A stretch of DNA of 5,897 nt from an uncultured Oscillospiraceae bacterium (GTDB lineage Bacteria; Bacillota; Clostridia; Oscillospirales; Oscillospiraceae). Numbering within the stretch: position 1 is the stretch's first letter; the number at the start of each line of letters is the position of its first letter. Below, piece by piece: positions 5,876-5,897 of the stretch. The stretch lies in NCBI GenBank assembly GCA_934662925.1, contig CAKUKL010000106.1:1-5897 (forward strand). The letters are read 5' to 3'. The notes under the pieces were generated by a model. It ran no database searches, was not told where the DNA came from, and was given only the letters and a program-made list of their open reading frames with translations. A program made the translations under genes and the position numbers.

Positions 5876-5897
5876 ACATTTTCCGGCGGCGGGGGGG

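Overview
This window looks like chromosomal DNA from a GC-rich, low-oxygen Firmicute, most likely a gut Oscillospiraceae-type bacterium (Flavonifractor/Oscillibacter/Intestinimonas-like). That placement is an inference. It rests on high GC with strongly C/G-biased third codon positions, strong AGGAG-type ribosome binding sites, a lipoprotein-anchored binding protein, and glycine and lysine riboswitches upstream of transporter genes. No phage, insertion sequence, CRISPR array, tRNA or rRNA was seen.

Layout. Positions 1-622 hold the 5' part of secA on the minus strand, cut by the window edge; its short leader and probable promoter lie at about 623-725. From about 726 to 878 I see no gene. At 879 begins the first plus-strand unit: a consensus promoter (879-907), a tandem glycine riboswitch (about 924-1115), an intrinsic terminator (1168-1209), then a sodium:alanine/glycine symporter of the AGCS family (1234-2658). 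After a GC-rich hairpin without a clear U-tract (2683-2719) comes a second unit: an AT-rich dyad (2739-2755), another consensus promoter (2766-2794), a lysine riboswitch (2812-2973), an intrinsic terminator (3025-3062), and the three genes of a polar amino acid ABC importer. These are the lipoprotein binding protein (3112-4056), the membrane permease (4252-5133) and the ATPase (5135-5875). The 195-base gap between binding protein and permease is mostly a palindromic, repeat-like element (4058-4181). The last 22 bases are GC-rich and uninformative.

How it works together. Two neighbouring transcription units each start from a TTGACA-17-TATAAT promoter, and each passes through an amino-acid-sensing RNA and a terminator before reaching an amino acid uptake gene. 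In the lysine unit the switching logic can be read from the bases: the 3' strand of aptamer helix P1 overlaps a segment complementary to the 5' arm of the terminator. Lysine binding should therefore free the terminator and stop synthesis of the importer. This makes lysine the likely substrate of the ABC system. The glycine unit has a clear terminator, but the direction of its response cannot be settled by eye.

The components belong to known families. I did not find evidence for a wholly undescribed system. The least explained items are the palindromic element inside the ABC operon, the hydrophilic C-terminal tail of the permease, the unusual binding protein, and the dyad upstream of the lysine-unit promoter.
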